In this document: piece after piece, positions 50,420-60,109 of the stretch | Numbering within the stretch: the stretch's first letter is position 1 | How the letters are laid out: each line of letters starts with the position of its first letter | Assembly (NCBI GenBank): GCA_964291635.2 | Contig: OZ219905.1 | Location: 957,533-1,021,532, forward strand | Source of the DNA: JAPPHA01 sp964291635 | GTDB taxonomy: Bacteria; Pseudomonadota; Alphaproteobacteria; Rhodobacterales; Rhodobacteraceae | DNA length: 64,000 nucleotides | Reading direction: 5' to 3' | Made by a program: the position numbers and the translations under genes | The notes under the pieces: model-generated | The model's input: only the letters and a program-made list of their open reading frames with translations | Told to the model about the DNA's origin: nothing | Database searches by the model: none

Positions 50420-51600
50420 GCCGCGTCCTCGCCGGGATGCACCGACCCAAGCACCTCGTCATTGTGCTCGCCCAGCGCCGGTGGCGCGCGGCGCACCGCG
50501 AACGGGGCGGCCGACATGTCGATCGGCGAGGCCACGAGCCGTACCGGACCGGCGGCAGTCGGTTCGAGTTCCACGATCATGCGGTTGCAGGCGGTCTGGG
50601 GATCGTCCAGGGCGTCCGCGAGCGTCTTCACCGGGGCGCACAGGATATCGACGCCGTCGAGCCGTTCCAGCCAATACGCGCTCGTGTCAGTGGCAAAGCG
50701 GTCCCGGAAGATTTTCTGCAGATCCGATCTGCGGGCCTTTTGGCTTTTCAGGGTTGCATATCTCGGATCGGCGGAAAGATCGTCGATGCCGAGTGCCGTA
50801 CAGATATCGCGCAACGGGTTTTCCTTGAACGCTCCGACCATGACCACGGCGCCATCGAGGGTTTCGAACACGCCGGACAGCGGCATTGCCGCCCAGTTGA
50901 GTTCTTCCCCACGCATCATCCAGGCCGCCGCCTCCTGCATCTGCATCGCCAGCATGGAGTTGTAGAGCGCGACTGAAACCTGCTGTCCCTGGCCGGTCTT
51001 CTCGCGCTGCAATAACGCCAGCAGGATGCCCTGGAGCATATGCATGCCTGCCGCGTAGTCAGCTAGGGCTGTCGGATAGACGGAAAGCGGCAGCGACTGG
51101 TCAGGTCGGCGGTGCATCGCACCGCTCATCGCCTGGGCCAGGACATCCTGGCCGCCCTTGTGCACGTAGGGGCCTTCCAGGCCGAAACCCGTGCCGACCG
51201 CGTAGATGATTCGAGGGTTGATCCTGCGCAAGTCGTCATAGCCTAACCCCATCCGATCCATCACGCCGGGTCGAAAGTTGTTCACCACCACGTCGGATGT
51301 CTCGACGAGCCGGGGTACAGCCGCCCGGTCTTTTTCCCTCTTGAGATTGAGCGCGACGCTGCGCTTGTTGCGGTTGAGGCTGGCGAACACCGGATTGATT
51401 CCGCCGTCGGGGTCTTCGCCCACGCTCCAGCGGGACAGGTCGCCACTTCCTGCCCGCTCGATCTTGATGACGTCGGCACCGTAGTCGCCAAGCACCTGCG
51501 TGCAGCAGGGCCCCATCATCACCTGCGTGAAGTCAAGCACCCGAATGCCCTCGAGTGGAAGCGGACGGGCGCCGCCGGCTTTCGATTCCGGTGCCATCAC
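50416..51600 (-). CDS. Class III CoA-transferase (CaiB/BaiF family)
   Basis: A 394-residue CoA-transferase. G-I-R-V-L-D-F-T-Q near residue 18, I-K-I-E-R-A-G-S-G-D near 50 and S-L-N-R-N-K-R-S-V-A-L-N-L-K near 75 are hallmark segments; the catalytic Asp is expected in the G-G-Q-D-V-L-A-Q segment near 140. It moves CoA from a donor thioester to the imported acid. The start overlaps the FAD oxidoreductase stop (ATGA) and the end overlaps the hydratase start. Confidence 0.93.
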   Translation of the reverse strand: MMAPESKAGGARPLPLEGIRVLDFTQVMMGPCCTQVLGDYGADVIKIERAGSGDLSRWSVGEDPDGGINPVFASLNRNKRSVALNLKREKDRAAVPRLVETSDVVVNNFRPGVMDRMGLGYDDLRRINPRIIYAVGTGFGLEGPYVHKGGQDVLAQAMSGAMHRRPDQSLPLSVYPTALADYAAGMHMLQGILLALLQREKTGQGQQVSVALYNSMLAMQMQEAAAWMMRGEELNWAAMPLSGVFETLDGAVVMVGAFKENPLRDICTALGIDDLSADPRYATLKSQKARRSDLQKIFRDRFATDTSAYWLERLDGVDILCAPVKTLADALDDPQTACNRMIVELEPTAAGPVRLVASPIDMSAAPFAVRRAPPALGEHNDEVLGSVHPGEDAA

Positions 51601-52958
51601 GCTGCCTCCGTCACCAGGGCGTTATCGGCCGGCCTGTCACCGGGATCCGCGCCCTGCGCACGCATCTGTCTCTGTATGCCCCGCACGTCCACGTCCCGAA
51701 CCAGCGTGTCGCCGTCCAACGCCTTCGCGGAGGCAATGCCGGCGGCCTCGCCCATGGCCATGCATGGGGGAATCTCCCGGCTGATCTTCTGGGCTTGCGG
51801 CGTGACCGAGTAGTGGCGGCCGGCGACGAGAATCTGCTCGACTCCGACCGGGAGGAGGGCACGGTACGGAGTGTAGTAGTCCCGGCCGCGGCAGACGGAG
51901 TCGTGAAAGTGCACGCGGTCGGTCACGTCGCGCTTGGTGACCACGTATTCGCCTTCCAACAGGCGGGTCTGGCGCACCCCGGTCTGCGGCGCGAAATCCA
52001 CGAAATAGGCGCGTTCGAAGCCCGGGACCTGCTCGCGCGCATAGTCAAGTAACGCCAGCATGCGTCGACGGCCTTCGAACTCGGCCGCCGTGAGATCCGC
52101 CACCTTCATGCCATCGAAGCCGGTCATGTGCGGACAGTTGCACCAGACCACGCCGGGCAGCGGCGTCTTCAGCCACCAGTGCTGCCAGCAACCGCCGATC
52201 AGGCTCTTTGCCTTGCGATCGAGTTCGGCGAACCTTTCCGGCTCCTCGAACTGGAAGCGTTCGGCTGCGTCCGTATCGACGCCGCCCATGCGCGACACGG
52301 TGGTGACAATAAAGGAGCCCTCGACAAACGGCGCGCCGGCACTTGCCGCGACATCCAGGTCCCCGGTCGCATCGATGACCACCTGGGCGCGGATGGCCTG
52401 CGGTCCTTCCTTCGTCTCGACGATGACCCCGGCAGCCCGCCCGTCCTCGACGATGGTCGATTGGAACCAGCTGTGCAGGCGCAGGTTGACGCCTGCGTCG
52501 CGTACCATGTCGAGCGAGGCCTGCTTGAAACCGTCCGGGTCGAAGGCTGCGGCGAAGATGATGGGATGGGGCTTGGTACGCGTGTGGAAGTCGAACACGC
52601 CCCACCGGGACCACTTTCGCCACAGCGCTTCTGTTGCCCTGACCGCGGGATCGCGGTCGATTTCCGGGGGATACACGCACAAGCCCCTGGCGTGCATACG
52701 CTCGATGATCTCCATTGCCAGTCCGCGCACGGAAATCTCCGTGTCGTTGTGCATGTCGTCCAGCACGAGCACCATGCCGCCGGAAGCGAGGCCGCCGAGA
52801 TAGGGATAGCGTTCGACCAGCACTGCCGGCGCGCCGTTGCGCGCGGCGGAAACCGCGGCCGCGATTCCGGCCGGTCCGCCGCCCACGACCACGACACCAC
52901 AGGTGGCGACCACCGGAACGTCGCACCCGGCCCGAGTCAATGTTTCTGTGTGTGCCAT
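51597..52958 (-). CDS. FAD-dependent oxidoreductase (PF12831-type)
   Basis: A 453-residue flavoprotein. G-G-G-P-A-G-I-A-A-A-V-S-A-A-R near residue 25 is the FAD motif, V-I-D-A-T-G-D-L-D-V near 190 the second nucleotide contact, and V-A-G-R-H-Y-S-V-T-P-Q near 390 the C-terminal FAD segment. This family includes oxidases and dehydrogenases of poorly known substrate. It is preceded by the permease gene (about 65-base gap) and coupled to the CoA-transferase gene. It probably oxidises the imported compound before or at CoA activation. Confidence 0.88.
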   Translation of the reverse strand: MAHTETLTRAGCDVPVVATCGVVVVGGGPAGIAAAVSAARNGAPAVLVERYPYLGGLASGGMVLVLDDMHNDTEISVRGLAMEIIERMHARGLCVYPPEIDRDPAVRATEALWRKWSRWGVFDFHTRTKPHPIIFAAAFDPDGFKQASLDMVRDAGVNLRLHSWFQSTIVEDGRAAGVIVETKEGPQAIRAQVVIDATGDLDVAASAGAPFVEGSFIVTTVSRMGGVDTDAAERFQFEEPERFAELDRKAKSLIGGCWQHWWLKTPLPGVVWCNCPHMTGFDGMKVADLTAAEFEGRRRMLALLDYAREQVPGFERAYFVDFAPQTGVRQTRLLEGEYVVTKRDVTDRVHFHDSVCRGRDYYTPYRALLPVGVEQILVAGRHYSVTPQAQKISREIPPCMAMGEAAGIASAKALDGDTLVRDVDVRGIQRQMRAQGADPGDRPADNALVTEAA

Positions 52959-53022
52959 GCGTTTGTCTCCATCGTCTGGTCACTGCCCGGGCGCCGGCAT
53001 CCGGTGTTCCCGCTCATTCATC

Positions 53023-53859
53023 TCAGTAGACCGCGCCCGGTTTCCACTTCAGGATTCGTCGTTCGAGGAGGGTCGTGATCACGAAGAACGCCACCGCGAG
53101 GCCTGCCCCCAGGATCACGGTGGCGTACAGCAACGGGGCGCGGAAGTTGTACGTGGCCTCGATGATCAGGGAGCCCAGGCCGTAGTTGGAGCCGATCCAC
53201 TCGCCGACGATGGCACCGATGACGCATGTGGTTGATGCGATCTTCAGCGCCGCAAAGAGGAACGGCAGGGAACCTTGAAGCCGGATCTTCCACAGGATTT
53301 CCCGGTCACTGGCCGACAGCACTCTCATCAGTTCCAGCATCTGGGGGCTGACCGCCTTGAGGCCGCGCACCATGTTGACCAGGGTGGGAAAGAAACAGAT
53401 GAGTGCGGCGATGACGATCTTCGGTGCGTAGCCGTTGCCCAGCATCAACACCAGGATCGGCGCGATGGCAATGATCGGGATGGTGTTGATGAAAACCGCG
53501 ATCGGGTAAAAGGCGCGCTCCGCCAGCCTGTTGTGGACGAACCACACCGCCAGCACGACCGCGATGGAGTTGCCGAGGGCGAATCCGGCAACGGCTTCGA
53601 GCAGGGTCGGCCAGAAGTTGATCCACAGGATTTCGCCCTCTTCGACGAACACCTGGAAGACCTGGACGGGGCTGGGTGCGATGTAGCCCGGCACCCCGAA
53701 CCCGGTGACGACGAGTTGCCACAGCGCCAGCATCCCTGCCGCGGCGAGGATTGGCGGCGCGTGGCGATGCCGCAAAAATGGCGCGCGCCGGATACGCGTT
53801 TCCCGGCCGGCACGAGACGCCGTCGGCGCGCCTTTGCTGTCGATGCCCGCGGTCGTCAT
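53023..53859 (-). CDS. ABC transporter permease, SsuC/TauC-like
   Basis: A 278-residue membrane protein with about six helices. The coupling loop L-M-R-V-L-S-A-S-D-R-E-I-L-W-K-I-R-L near residue 185 is the EAA motif of nitrate/sulfonate/taurine-type permeases. ATG 53859 overlaps the ATPase stop (ATGA) and is preferred over an upstream in-frame start that would run deep into the ATPase gene. Confidence 0.93.
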   Translation of the reverse strand: MTTAGIDSKGAPTASRAGRETRIRRAPFLRHRHAPPILAAAGMLALWQLVVTGFGVPGYIAPSPVQVFQVFVEEGEILWINFWPTLLEAVAGFALGNSIAVVLAVWFVHNRLAERAFYPIAVFINTIPIIAIAPILVLMLGNGYAPKIVIAALICFFPTLVNMVRGLKAVSPQMLELMRVLSASDREILWKIRLQGSLPFLFAALKIASTTCVIGAIVGEWIGSNYGLGSLIIEATYNFRAPLLYATVILGAGLAVAFFVITTLLERRILKWKPGAVY

Positions 53860-54668
53860 CGCGGCTCTTCCAGCAGGCTGCGCAGGTGTGCGGTGACCTG
53901 CACGAACTCGAGCGTGTCGCGCATGCCAAGAAGTCTCGGCTCGGCGAAGTCGATGTCGACATATTCGCGGGTCCGCCCGGGCTGGGCAGACAGCACGAGG
54001 CATTTCTGGCCGAGAAACGCCGCCTCGGGCACCGAATGTGTGACGAACATGATTGTCGTGCCGGTCTCGCGCCAAATCCGCAGGAGTTCCTCGTTGAGCT
54101 TGTCGCGCGTGATCTCGTCCAGGGCGCCGAAGGGCTCGTCCATCAGCAGCACACGCGGCCGGTAAATGAGCGCCCGGGCGATTGACACCCGTTGGCGCAT
54201 TCCACCCGACAGTTCATGCGGCAAGGCGTTCTCGCGACTTTCCAGGCCGACGAGCGCCAGCAGGGATTCGGGCTCCGCGTGCTGCTCGATGGCGCCGCTG
54301 CGCTTGCCGACTTCCAACGGCAGGCGGACGTTCTCGATTGCGCTGCGCCATGGAAGAAGCGTCGCGTCCTGGAAGACGAAGGCGAAATCGCGCGCACGGC
54401 GGGCCTGCTCCGGCGTACGGCCGAAGACACTGATCCCGCCGCCGCTGATCGGAACCAGGTCCGCGATGGCGCGCAACAGGGTTGATTTTCCGCACCCGGA
54501 AGGCCCCAGCATGGTAACGAATCCGCCCTCCGGAACCTCGAAGCCGACCCTGTCCAGTGCGGTAATGCTGCCGGCGTCTCCATCGAAACGAACCGACAGG
54601 TCGTGAACAAGGATTGCCGCGGCGACAGAGGTTTCAGCCCTTGCCGCCGCAGCGGCGGCAGCTGTCAT
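53856..54668 (-). CDS. ABC transporter ATPase, SsuB/TauB-like
   Basis: A 270-residue ATPase. Walker A is G-P-S-G-C-G-K-S-T near residue 60, the signature L-S-G-G-M-R-Q-R-V-S-I-A near 150 and Walker B V-L-L-M-D-E-P-F-G-A-L-D near 170. Start and stop overlap the binding-protein and permease genes by four bases each, making one transcription and translation unit. Confidence 0.95.
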   Translation of the reverse strand: MTAAAAAAARAETSVAAAILVHDLSVRFDGDAGSITALDRVGFEVPEGGFVTMLGPSGCGKSTLLRAIADLVPISGGGISVFGRTPEQARRARDFAFVFQDATLLPWRSAIENVRLPLEVGKRSGAIEQHAEPESLLALVGLESRENALPHELSGGMRQRVSIARALIYRPRVLLMDEPFGALDEITRDKLNEELLRIWRETGTTIMFVTHSVPEAAFLGQKCLVLSAQPGRTREYVDIDFAEPRLLGMRDTLEFVQVTAHLRSLLEEPR

Positions 54669-55711
54669 CCAATCTGCTTCCTCAGGGCTTCCGTGGCTTC
54701 CAGGATTTCGGTGGTCATGACGTCGTCCACGGTCGGTGTCTCCCCCTTGAACTGCTCGAGTTCCGCGTAGGTGTCAATCTGCGCCTGCCAGTTGGCCGGA
54801 TTCATGGCTGCCCAGCCGTTTGTCGCGGTCGTGTCATCGAACGAGAACCCGAGTACAGGGCCGACTGCTTCCAGCTCGCTCTCGCGGCTGAGGTTCTTGT
54901 ACTCTGCAACCAGGTAGTCGACGCCGGCCTCGGGATTCATCCGGGCCTCGCTCCATCCCCTGGCGGAACCGGTGAGGAAACGGGTCAGGACGTCGGAGTG
55001 GTTCGCCAGCATGTCGTCGGTTGTGTAGTAGACGTTTGCGTAGAGCTGGATCCCGGCGTCCCAAAGCATCATGTCGACACGACCGTCGCCGAGGACCCTG
55101 AGCGCGTTTGTATTGGTCATCCAGCCGGTGACCGCGGCGGCCTGGCCGGTCATGAGCTGGTTCATGTCGCTCCCCATCTTGACCACTTCGACCTGATCCT
55201 CGGCGATACCGTTTTTCGCCAGCAGTGCCCGGAGCAGGATTACCGCCGTCGGCTGGGTTGCGATGGTCTTGCCGATCATGTCTTGGGGGGAGCGGATGGC
55301 ATTGTTCTCAAGCGAGAAGTAGGTGAACGGGTGCTTCTGGAAGCCCGCCGCGAAAGCCTTGATCGGAATGCCGGCCGAGCGGGCCAGCATCAGGGACGGG
55401 CTGGAAGAGAGCTGACCGATCTCGGCGCGGCCAGCCGCGACGGAAGCCACACCATCCACCCCAGGACCGCCCGGAGTGACCTCGAGTTCGATGCCTTCCT
55501 CTTCGTAGTAGCCCATGCGCTTGGCCACGACCTCGCCCATGATGCCGTTGCTGGCAAGCCAGCCGAGTTGCATGTTGACCTTTGCAGTGTCAGCGGCGAG
55601 CGCTTCGACCGTGACGAACGACGCTGTGGCCGCTGCCCCGCCGAGGGCTGCCCCATACTGCAGGATCCGGCGACGATCGGGTGACGCGAGGTAATGATTG
55701 TGCTTTGCCAT
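54665..55711 (-). CDS. ABC transporter substrate-binding protein, NMT1/THI5-like
   Basis: A 348-residue exported binding protein and the first gene of the operon. Residues R-R-R-I-L-Q followed by a Gly/Ala-rich hydrophobic stretch and A-L-A suggest a Tat signal. The mature domain begins V-N-M-Q-L-G-W-L-A-S-N-G, close to the NMT1-type pattern of pyrimidine, taurine and sulfonate transporters. GGGAGG lies just before the ATG. The ligand should be a small acid that is then handled by the flavoprotein, CoA-transferase and hydratase encoded downstream. Confidence 0.92.
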   Translation of the reverse strand: MAKHNHYLASPDRRRILQYGAALGGAAATASFVTVEALAADTAKVNMQLGWLASNGIMGEVVAKRMGYYEEEGIELEVTPGGPGVDGVASVAAGRAEIGQLSSSPSLMLARSAGIPIKAFAAGFQKHPFTYFSLENNAIRSPQDMIGKTIATQPTAVILLRALLAKNGIAEDQVEVVKMGSDMNQLMTGQAAAVTGWMTNTNALRVLGDGRVDMMLWDAGIQLYANVYYTTDDMLANHSDVLTRFLTGSARGWSEARMNPEAGVDYLVAEYKNLSRESELEAVGPVLGFSFDDTTATNGWAAMNPANWQAQIDTYAELEQFKGETPTVDDVMTTEILEATEALRKQIG

Positions 55712-55767
55712 TGGTAACCTCCCTTATGTTCGTTGACAGACCATAGCCTCGCGATATGTTCGCGGGA

Positions 55768-55797
55768 ATTATAATTTTTCGTTCAATGCGTTGCATT
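55768..55797 (-). promoter_or_regulatory. Candidate promoter and LysR-type site of the 49.3-55.7 kb operon
   Basis: On the minus strand TATAAT (55773-55768) lies 57 bases before the binding-protein start, without a good -35. Just upstream is the dyad AATGC-N3-GCATT at 55785-55797, covering the -35 position. A LysR activator site at this place would fit the regulator encoded at the operon's far end. Confidence 0.4.
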
Positions 55798-56271
55798 CAA
55801 AAAAAGCAACGCTTCGTTGAGCGAAACCAATCTGAACGGTCTCGATCGGGCGGTCGCCTGAGTGGGCGGTGAGGGACGCGGTCGTTACCAAATCGGTGAC
55901 GCCGCGAACGAATTCCAAATCAGACACTTGATCGTGGCAGAAACCAGCAAATCCCGGGAAACGAAAGCGATCGACGTCGGCATCGACAAGTTCGGATCGA
56001 CCGGGACGACCGGGATTCCTGTCGAATGGAACGGCGGGCCTCCGACCTGCCGCCTTTCATCTGATCACCGGAAACACGAACGACCCGCATCCGGCGTCAG
56101 GGCGTCGGGACCTGGTCAACAAGGCCTCGCGACCTCTGAACACAACGGATTCAAGGGTGCCGCGGCCCCAGTCGCAACGAGATGCCCCGTTTTGACGCGG
56201 GAAATGATCGCCGTTCCCACCCCGTGCCGGGAACTTCGTCGGTTCCCCCGCGTTGAAGACAAATGTGTCTG
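55798..56271. other. Intergenic stretch, nothing further recognised
   Basis: About 475 bases without a gene I can support, between the divergent operon promoter and a small minus-strand gene. Confidence 0.35.
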
Positions 56272-56496
56272 TCAGGGATTCCATGCGGCGGCCCGGTGGA
56301 CGATGGCTTCTCGGAGGCCTTCGAGCAGACCCTCCGGATATGCCATGCGCTCCCGGAGTTCCGCTTGGCCGGTTTCCAACTTGTCCATGCGGTTTTCCAA
56401 CCGATCCATGCGCACGGTGACATTCCGCTGGCCGTTCAGGATCAGGCCGGCCAATTCAATTCCAACGCCAAGTACGACTAAAATTTCCGGCGTCAT
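56272..56496 (-). CDS. Small membrane protein with coiled coil, hypothetical
   Basis: A 74-residue protein. Residues 2-21 are a hydrophobic helix, followed by a heptad-rich stretch (R-M-D-R-L-E-N-R-M-D-K-L-E) and a conserved-looking end E-G-L-L-E-G-L-R-E-A-I. Small proteins of this layout, starting M-T-P-E-I-L, are common as orphan genes in proteobacteria and have no known role. It stands alone upstream of phnW on the other strand. Confidence 0.7.
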   Translation of the reverse strand: MTPEILVVLGVGIELAGLILNGQRNVTVRMDRLENRMDKLETGQAELRERMAYPEGLLEGLREAIVHRAAAWNP

Positions 56497-56666
56497 TCCG
56501 GCCTTCTGGTTGCTTCCGCGAATTTTGGGGCGAGGCGAGGCAGGGGTCTATGACAGCCTTCGACGGCATGGCGGGAAAAGGAATCCGGGTGTTTACGTCC
56601 GGGCGCGCAAGGAATAGCATGACCCGATTGCATCCGGAATCTGCCGGGCATACGGGAGGGCCTGGA

Positions 56667-57863
56667 ATGGCAGTCGATTTCCCTGCTTTCGACCTGGATG
56701 TCGCAGACCCGCCTTATTTGTTGACGCCCGGACCGCTCAACACGTCAGCGAATGTCAAGGCCGCGATGTTGAAGGACTGGGGGTCGCGGGACCTGGATTT
56801 CCGTAACATGACGGCCACGCTCCGGGCCAGGTTGCTCGAAATCGCCGGGGGGCAGGACAGCGGTCTCGAATGTGTGCCCGTCCAGGGCAGCGGGACATTC
56901 GCGGTCGAGGCCATGCTCGGCTCATTGATTCCGCCCGATGCAACAACTCTCGTGTTGATCAACGGCGCTTACGGCCACCGCATGGCTGAAATCCTTCGCC
57001 GCCTCGGGCGTGCATACCATTCCGTTGACAAGGGAGACAGTCTGCCAGTGACCATCGAGGATGTGGCTGCCGCACTGGATGAGCACCCCGAGATCTCTCA
57101 CGTGGCCGTCGTTCACTGCGAAACCAGTACCGGAATCCTGAACCCGCTTGCCGGGATTTCGGAAATGGTGAAAGGGCGAGGACGGACCCTGCTCGTCGAT
57201 TCGATGAGCGCATTCGGCGCCTTGCCCGTCGATCGGGACACGATCCGGTTCGACGCGTTGGCTGCCTCGTCCAACAAGTGCCTGGAAAGCGTTCCGGGAA
57301 TCGGATTCGTGATCGCCAGTACGCCTGTCATAGAGGCGGCGAAAGGAAACAGCCGGTCCCTCAGCCTGGACCTGCATGCGCAATGGACTGGATTGAACCG
57401 AACCGGCCAATGGCGATTCACCCCGCCGACGCATGTCGTGGCCGCCCTGGTCAACGCGCTGGAGGAACATCGATGCGAGGGTGGTGTCGACGGACGCCGG
57501 CGTCGCTACGAGCTGAACAGGGACACGCTGGTCAACGGTATGCGCGAACTCGGGTTCCGGACATTGCTTCCGGATGCCTGGCTCTCGCCGATCATCGTGA
57601 CCTTCCTGTGTCCTCGATACGATAGTTTTGTCTTCGAACGCTTCTACGCGGCGATGAAGGACAAGGGATTCGTCCTCTATCCGGGGAAACTGACGGCTGC
57701 GGACAGTTTTCGAATGGGTTGCATCGGCAGGCTCGATACAGGTGTCATGAAACTTGCGGTGAAGGCCGTGGCCGAAACACTGACAGAACTGGGCATTCCC
57801 GACGGCGACCCCGAGGTCGATAACCACCCGGAGGCACCCGCAAGCCAGTCGGGAAACCGGTGA
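56667..57863 (+). CDS. phnW: 2-aminoethylphosphonate:pyruvate transaminase
   Basis: A 398-residue class V aminotransferase. L-L-T-P-G-P-L-N-T-S near residue 18, D-W-G-S-R-D near 35, V-Q-G-S-G-T-F-A-V-E near 73, and the lysine segment S-S-N-K-C-L-E near 195 match PhnW, which converts 2-aminoethylphosphonate to phosphonoacetaldehyde. ATG 56667 has GGGAGGG upstream; a longer frame to 56550 is unsupported. The gene order phnW-phnA-phnY-pbfA around it confirms the assignment. Its stop overlaps the phnA start. Confidence 0.93.
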   Translation: MAVDFPAFDLDVADPPYLLTPGPLNTSANVKAAMLKDWGSRDLDFRNMTATLRARLLEIAGGQDSGLECVPVQGSGTFAVEAMLGSLIPPDATTLVLINGAYGHRMAEILRRLGRAYHSVDKGDSLPVTIEDVAAALDEHPEISHVAVVHCETSTGILNPLAGISEMVKGRGRTLLVDSMSAFGALPVDRDTIRFDALAASSNKCLESVPGIGFVIASTPVIEAAKGNSRSLSLDLHAQWTGLNRTGQWRFTPPTHVVAALVNALEEHRCEGGVDGRRRRYELNRDTLVNGMRELGFRTLLPDAWLSPIIVTFLCPRYDSFVFERFYAAMKDKGFVLYPGKLTAADSFRMGCIGRLDTGVMKLAVKAVAETLTELGIPDGDPEVDNHPEAPASQSGNR

Positions 57864-58349
57864 TGGAAGCGCCCGTCACGGTCAACGGGCGGAAATACGG
57901 AACGCCCCTCGTTCCGGCGATCGTGATCTGTTTCGACGGATGCGAACCCGCGTATCTCGACGTGGCGGTTTCAGCCGGACTCATGCCGAGTTTCGAAAGG
58001 ATCCGGAGGTCTGGAACCTCTTGACTTGCGTATTCGGCAATCCCGTCCTTCACGAATCCGAACAACTTATCGATCGCCACGGGGGTTCCTCCTGCCGTCC
58101 ACGGAATATCGGGGAACACGTTCCTCGGCCGGGAATCCGGTGAAGAAGTGATGATGAACGACGTGTCGTTCCTGAGAGCCGAGACCGTGTTCGGGGCTTT
58201 CCAGAGATCCGGAGCCAGGGTTGCGGTCGTCACCGCGAAGGACAAGCTCCGTACGCTGCCGGGAGCAGGCCTGGATTGCGGGGCAGGCAATGCCGTCTGT
58301 TTTTCCGCCGAACGCTCTGCCGACACGACCTTTGAGACGAACGGCATGG
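57863..58349 (+). pseudogene. phnA: Phosphonoacetate hydrolase, N-terminal part with in-frame stop
   Basis: From ATG 57863 the sequence V-I-C-F-D-G-C-E-P-A-Y, with the metal-binding Asp of the alkaline-phosphatase superfamily, is typical PhnA. Codon 54 is a TGA at 58022-58024. Beyond it the same frame continues with P-S-F-T-N-P-N-N-L-S, P-P-A-V-H-G-I-S-G-N and V-M-M-N-D-V-S-F-L-R-A, all conserved in PhnA, so only the stop interrupts this part. At about 58350 the match ends and phnY sequence follows: roughly the last 250-300 residues have been deleted. Intact PhnA would split phosphonoacetate into acetate and phosphate. Confidence 0.85.
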
Positions 58350-58676
58350 CAGCTGCCGGTCGTCCTGGATCGGGTGCCTAAAGACTGTGAACTCGTGGTG
58401 GAAGAAACATTTGGGCCGGTCATCCCGGTCATTCGGGTTCCCGATGTTGACGAAGACGTCATGAACATATCGAATTCCACCGCGTACGGACTGTCGTCCG
58501 GTGTATGCACGAATGATTTCAGGCGCATGCAGAAATACATCAGCGGACTCAATGTCGGGGCAGTCAACATCTGGGAGGTGCCGGGTTACCGTATCGAGAT
58601 GTCCTCGTTCGGGGGAATCAAGGAAAGTGGTCTCGGGTACAAGGAAGGTGTCCTGGAGGCTATGAAATGTTAGGGG

Positions 58677-58701
58677 CTTATATGGATGGGTTGACGGCGC
58701 G
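58677..58701 (+). repeat. Left terminal inverted repeat of the TnpB element
   Basis: CTTATAT, one variable base, then ATGGGTTGACGGCGCG. It is the reverse complement of 60085-60109 except at the eighth position. Confidence 0.85.
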
Positions 58702-58867
58702 GTTCCGCCACCAGATCCCGACCGATTTCACCTGTTGCAGGGATCGGGAACGCCTGATCCTGACCTTGGATGATTCCTTGACAATTCAGGCAGATCGTGT
58801 AGTGAGCGCGTGACGGGAAGCCAGCCTTTCCCGCACCAGACGAACCTTGTGCCGAAGGCCAGACCGC

Positions 58868-60084
58868 GTGAGCGAGACCTCCACATACCGCAACATCATC
58901 TACCGGCTTCTGCCCGGCTCCAGGGCCAACGCACGGCGCCTGGCTGGACAGGCGGGCGCCTGCCGCTTCGTCTGGAACACGATGCTGGGGCAGCACAATA
59001 ACGCCCATGAGGAGGCGAAGGCCAACGGGGAGAAACCTCCGTCGGTTTCCTTCTTCTCGCTCGGCAAGGAGTTCACCGTGCTCCGCAACGAAATCCCGTG
59101 GCTTTGCGCATACTCCTTCAGCATCACCCGGTACGTGCTCAAGTACCAGGCCGATGCGTGGAAGGCGTTCTTCAGGGGCGAGGCAGGACATCCACGCTTC
59201 AAGTCCCGCCACGGGTCGACGCCGTCCTTCACCATTCCCGAAGCCGTCACCATCGGGGACGACATGATCAATGTCCCGAGGTTTGGTCCCATGCGCATCC
59301 GGCGGGCGGGAACCCGTATCCCGAGGGGACGCCGGTGAAAGCCGTGATCAGGAAGATCGCCGGCAAGTGGTACGTCACCGTCTGCCACGAGGTCGAGGCT
59401 GAGGAGCATCCCGACACCGGGGTCTCGGCGGGCGTGGACATGAACGTCCGGCAGGTGGCGGTGGTGGACACGACCGGAGAGGCGGAGATCATCCCCGCGC
59501 CCGATACGGGCCGGCTTGATGCGAAGATCGGGCGCAACCAGCGCCGGCTTGCCCGCCAGCGCAAGGGGTCACGGCGGCGCATGAGAACCAGGCTCAGGTT
59601 GCAGAGGCTCCAGCGAAAGCGGGCCAACAGGCGCAGGAACTGGCAACACCAGGTCAGCCGCCGGATCGCGAACCGGGCGAGCACGGTGTTTGTCGAGAAG
59701 CTCAACACCCGGGGCATGACCAAATCGGCCAGGGGCACGCTCGAGAACCCCGGCACGAAGGTGAAGGCCAAGTCCGGTCTCAACAGGGAGATACTCAACA
59801 CCGGCTGGCACTCCGTGAAGGAGATGCTCGGTTACAAGTGCGCAGAACTGATCGAGGTCAACCCTGCATATACCAGCCAGTCGTGCAACGCCTGCGGGTT
59901 CACTGACCCGGGAAACCGGAACGACCGGAAGTTCGAATGCGTGGCGTGCGGCCATGCCGATCACGCGGACCTGAATGCGGCCCGCAACATCTTGACCTCG
60001 GGGACTGGGGTGTCTGCACGGCGAGGGGCGTTGGCGCTGGCCACCCCTGTGACCCGTGAAACTGATCGAAAGCTGGCGGCGTGA
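58868..60084 (+). pseudogene. tnpB: RNA-guided nuclease TnpB with one frameshift
   Basis: From GTG 58868 the N-terminal TnpB domain (C-R-F-V-W-N-T-M-L near residue 35, K-A-F-F-R-G near 100) runs to about 59325. The rest continues one frame over from G-N-P-Y-P-E-G-T-P-V-K-A. It has all RuvC and zinc-finger landmarks: G-V-D-M-N-V, F-V-E-K-L-N, C-x2-C…C-x2-C and A-D-L-N-A-A-R-N. One missing G in the run near 59308 explains the shift; it could be real, a sequencing error or, less likely, programmed frameshifting. TnpB cuts DNA guided by an omega-RNA encoded near its 3' end. The stop at 60084 directly abuts the right inverted repeat. Confidence 0.88.
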
Positions 60085-60109
60085 CGCGCCGTCAACCCAT
60101 CGATATAAG
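60085..60109 (-). repeat. Right terminal inverted repeat of the TnpB element
   Basis: CGCGCCGTCAACCCAT, one variable base, then ATATAAG. It begins on the first base after the tnpB stop codon and mirrors 58677-58701 with one mismatch. Confidence 0.85.

Noticed and set aside
49619..50965. A 448-codon open frame on the plus strand
   Set aside because: It is antisense to the enoyl-CoA hydratase and CoA-transferase genes, which have clear family motifs and overlapping starts.
54614..55684. A 356-codon open frame on the plus strand
   Set aside because: It is antisense to the substrate-binding protein gene and has no recognisable domain.
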